A DNA stretch of 64,000 nucleotides from an uncultured Acetatifactor sp. Lineage in GTDB: Bacteria; Bacillota; Clostridia; Lachnospirales; Lachnospiraceae. Of this stretch, positions 62,795 to 64,000 are shown in pieces; positions within the stretch are counted from its first letter, which is position 1; each line of letters begins with the position of its first letter. The notes under the pieces were generated by a model that made no database searches, was not told where the DNA came from, and worked only from the letters and a program-made list of their open reading frames with translations. The stretch is taken from NCBI GenBank assembly GCA_934436435.1, contig CAKSAN010000011.1, positions 62,001 through 126,000 of the forward strand, given 5' to 3'. The translations under genes and the position numbers were made by a program.

Positions 62795-62823
62795 ATTATA
62801 CCTGTCCGAAGGATCTATGTCAA
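62795..62823 (-). promoter_or_regulatory. Consensus sigma-A promoter of the NlpC/P60 gene
   Basis: Minus strand TTGACA (62818-62823) and TATAAT (62795-62800), both perfect, with a 17-base spacer. The leader is about 55 bases. Confidence 0.9.
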
Positions 62824-62846
62824 CCCATGGAAGAATTTTCTACGTT

Positions 62847-63779
62847 TTATCTCCTGTGTCCACCGCCGCCGTGGCTGACGCCGCTGCTGCTTCGATGGCT
62901 GCCGCCGTGACCGCCGCTGTGATGACTGCTGCTTCCTCCGCTGCTACTGCTGGTCTCGATCCTCCGGGTGACCACATTCTTGCGCAGGTACTGATCCCTG
63001 GTATTGTTCATCTTAGGCTTCTTGCCCTCGACATACTGGTTGACAGTAGTTGTGTCTTTCGCTTTCTTCTGATGCAGATTCACTATTGCATAGATCAGTG
63101 CAACGACAGCCCCTGTCAGAATCCAGGGAAAAAAGGTCATCGGCATGTCTCCTCTGCTTTCCTCCATGGTGCGGGTCACATAGCTGATGCAGGCCATATA
63201 TGCCTTGTAGGGGCTTTCTTCTATGTAATCATCCACTGCATATAATGCCTGATCGATCTCATAATCACCGAAATACTCATAGATGCTTCCGCAGGTGGAC
63301 AGCCAGCTCCCCCCCTGTCCTTCATAGGAATTATCCAACAGCAGTGCTCCGTTACCGTGTACCTTGTCATAGCCGAAATTATTGTAATCGTAAAAATTAT
63401 CCGCCAGATCCCTCATGGCTGTACTCCAGTCGGTACTGCCGACTTCCTCCGCATGGAACGCCTCCGGCAGATCCGGATCCTGCAGATCGTACTCTACAGA
63501 TTCGGAGATCGTTACGATCACGATATCCGCCTGGATCTTCTCCTCACACTCCGCTATATATTCCCTCAGGCTCTGCTCTTCTTCGTCTGTCAGCATATCC
63601 GCATAGTCAAATACACGCTCCGTGGGGTCCTGACTGTTACTGCGGGTCGTCTTTGGTGTGAATAAATGAACGACTGCCGCTCCGATGGTGATAACTGCCA
63701 GTATCCCGGCAATAATGAACCATACCTTAAAATATTTAAGATACTGTCTCAGTGCTTCTCTCTTAATATCTTTTTCCAT
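62847..63779 (-). CDS. TPM-domain membrane protein with His/Ser/Gly-rich tail
   Basis: 310 residues. N-terminal membrane segment (about 18-42), an extracytoplasmic TPM domain (VFDYADMLTDEEEQSLREYIAECEEKIQADIVIVTI, about residues 55-190), a second membrane segment (about 215-235), then a cytosolic tail whose last ~35 residues are almost only Ser, Gly, His and Arg. TPM proteins are linked to membrane quality control or photosystem repair in other organisms; the role here is unknown. Confidence 0.85.
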   Translation of the reverse strand: MEKDIKREALRQYLKYFKVWFIIAGILAVITIGAAVVHLFTPKTTRSNSQDPTERVFDYADMLTDEEEQSLREYIAECEEKIQADIVIVTISESVEYDLQDPDLPEAFHAEEVGSTDWSTAMRDLADNFYDYNNFGYDKVHGNGALLLDNSYEGQGGSWLSTCGSIYEYFGDYEIDQALYAVDDYIEESPYKAYMACISYVTRTMEESRGDMPMTFFPWILTGAVVALIYAIVNLHQKKAKDTTTVNQYVEGKKPKMNNTRDQYLRKNVVTRRIETSSSSGGSSSHHSGGHGGSHRSSSGVSHGGGGHRR

Positions 63780-63806
63780 TGTCCCGTTATCCTTCCCTCA
63801 TAATCT

Positions 63807-64000
63807 CTACACCAGACTGACGATTGCATTCAACATGCAGAGGATCGCCGCCAGTGTCACTCCCAGAGTTCCCGCATAAGCCCACACCTTTGCCTGGGAG
63901 ACCGGTGCGATACCTACCAGCTTACCGGTCTGTCCGTTCACATAGAAAGGATACTCTTTGCCTTTGTAGGTATAATCGTATTTCCATACCGGTAAAAGTC
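63807..64000 (-). CDS. Unidentified protein, C-terminal fragment (cut by window edge)
   Basis: Ends at 63807 with TAG and enters from beyond base 64000. The visible ~63 residues read LLPVWKYDYTYKGKEYPFYVNGQTGKLVG..., ending in a membrane segment (about the last 25). This resembles the C-terminal part of zinc-ribbon membrane proteins often found next to TPM proteins in Clostridia, but the zinc-ribbon part is outside the window. Follows the same direction as the TPM gene, 27 bases upstream. Confidence 0.6.
   Translation of the reverse strand, partial: LLPVWKYDYTYKGKEYPFYVNGQTGKLVGIAPVSQAKVWAYAGTLGVTLAAILCMLNAIVSLV

Overview
The window looks like a chromosome segment of a motile, spore-forming member of the Clostridia, most likely Lachnospiraceae. 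The Firmicutes signature comes from PolC, CodY, FliY, CheC/CheD and a codY-fla/che junction. The sporulation genes sigK, gpr and spoIIP show the spore-forming lineage. The family placement is an inference from gene content and order, not from a phylogenetic marker. No phage, insertion sequence, CRISPR array or defence island was seen. Every protein gene except rpsT lies on the minus strand.

Layout, in minus-strand transcription order: (1) 63807-64000, the tail of an unidentified gene that runs off the window, then a TPM-domain membrane protein, an SH3-NlpC/P60 cell-wall hydrolase with a consensus promoter, and a cytosolic sensor-GGDEF diguanylate cyclase. (2) 56211-59431, rpsO and pnp, convergent with rpsT. 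(3) 47809-56018, gpr and spoIIP (sporulation), lepA-hemW, sigK, and an HD-domain protein followed by pilT. (4) 38935-47499, comM and dprA (DNA uptake/processing), ispG and polC. (5) 38076-38934, two identical tRNA-Glu(CUC) genes among several palindromic intergenic repeats. (6) 35088-38075, topA and codY. (7) 1-34890, one very long fla/che operon of 40 genes in which I see no strong internal terminator. It runs from flgB through basal body, export, hook, motor, switch, chemotaxis and fliA to four poorly known genes, the last (MltG-like) cut by the window edge.

The fla/che operon encodes the proximal rod, MS ring, C ring, export gate and ATPase complex, hook, stator, FlhF/FlhG placement pair, a PilZ (c-di-GMP) brake, and CheA/W/B/C/D/Y, plus the sigma factor for the late genes. 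CheR, receptors, flagellin, cap, FlgG and FlgK/L are not here and must lie elsewhere. Upstream, codY links motility to nutrient status. The PilZ protein, the GGDEF protein and the HD-domain protein suggest c-di-GMP control of motility.

I did not find a clearly new multi-gene system. The best leads are a family of palindromic intergenic elements (38214-38356, 38776-38938, 47732-47789, 55033-55100), the unusual LacI-like sensor-GGDEF fusion without an I-site, a methionine-rich repeat linker in FliY, a SigK that lacks a pro-sequence, and conserved-looking but unassigned genes at the distal end of the flagellar operon.
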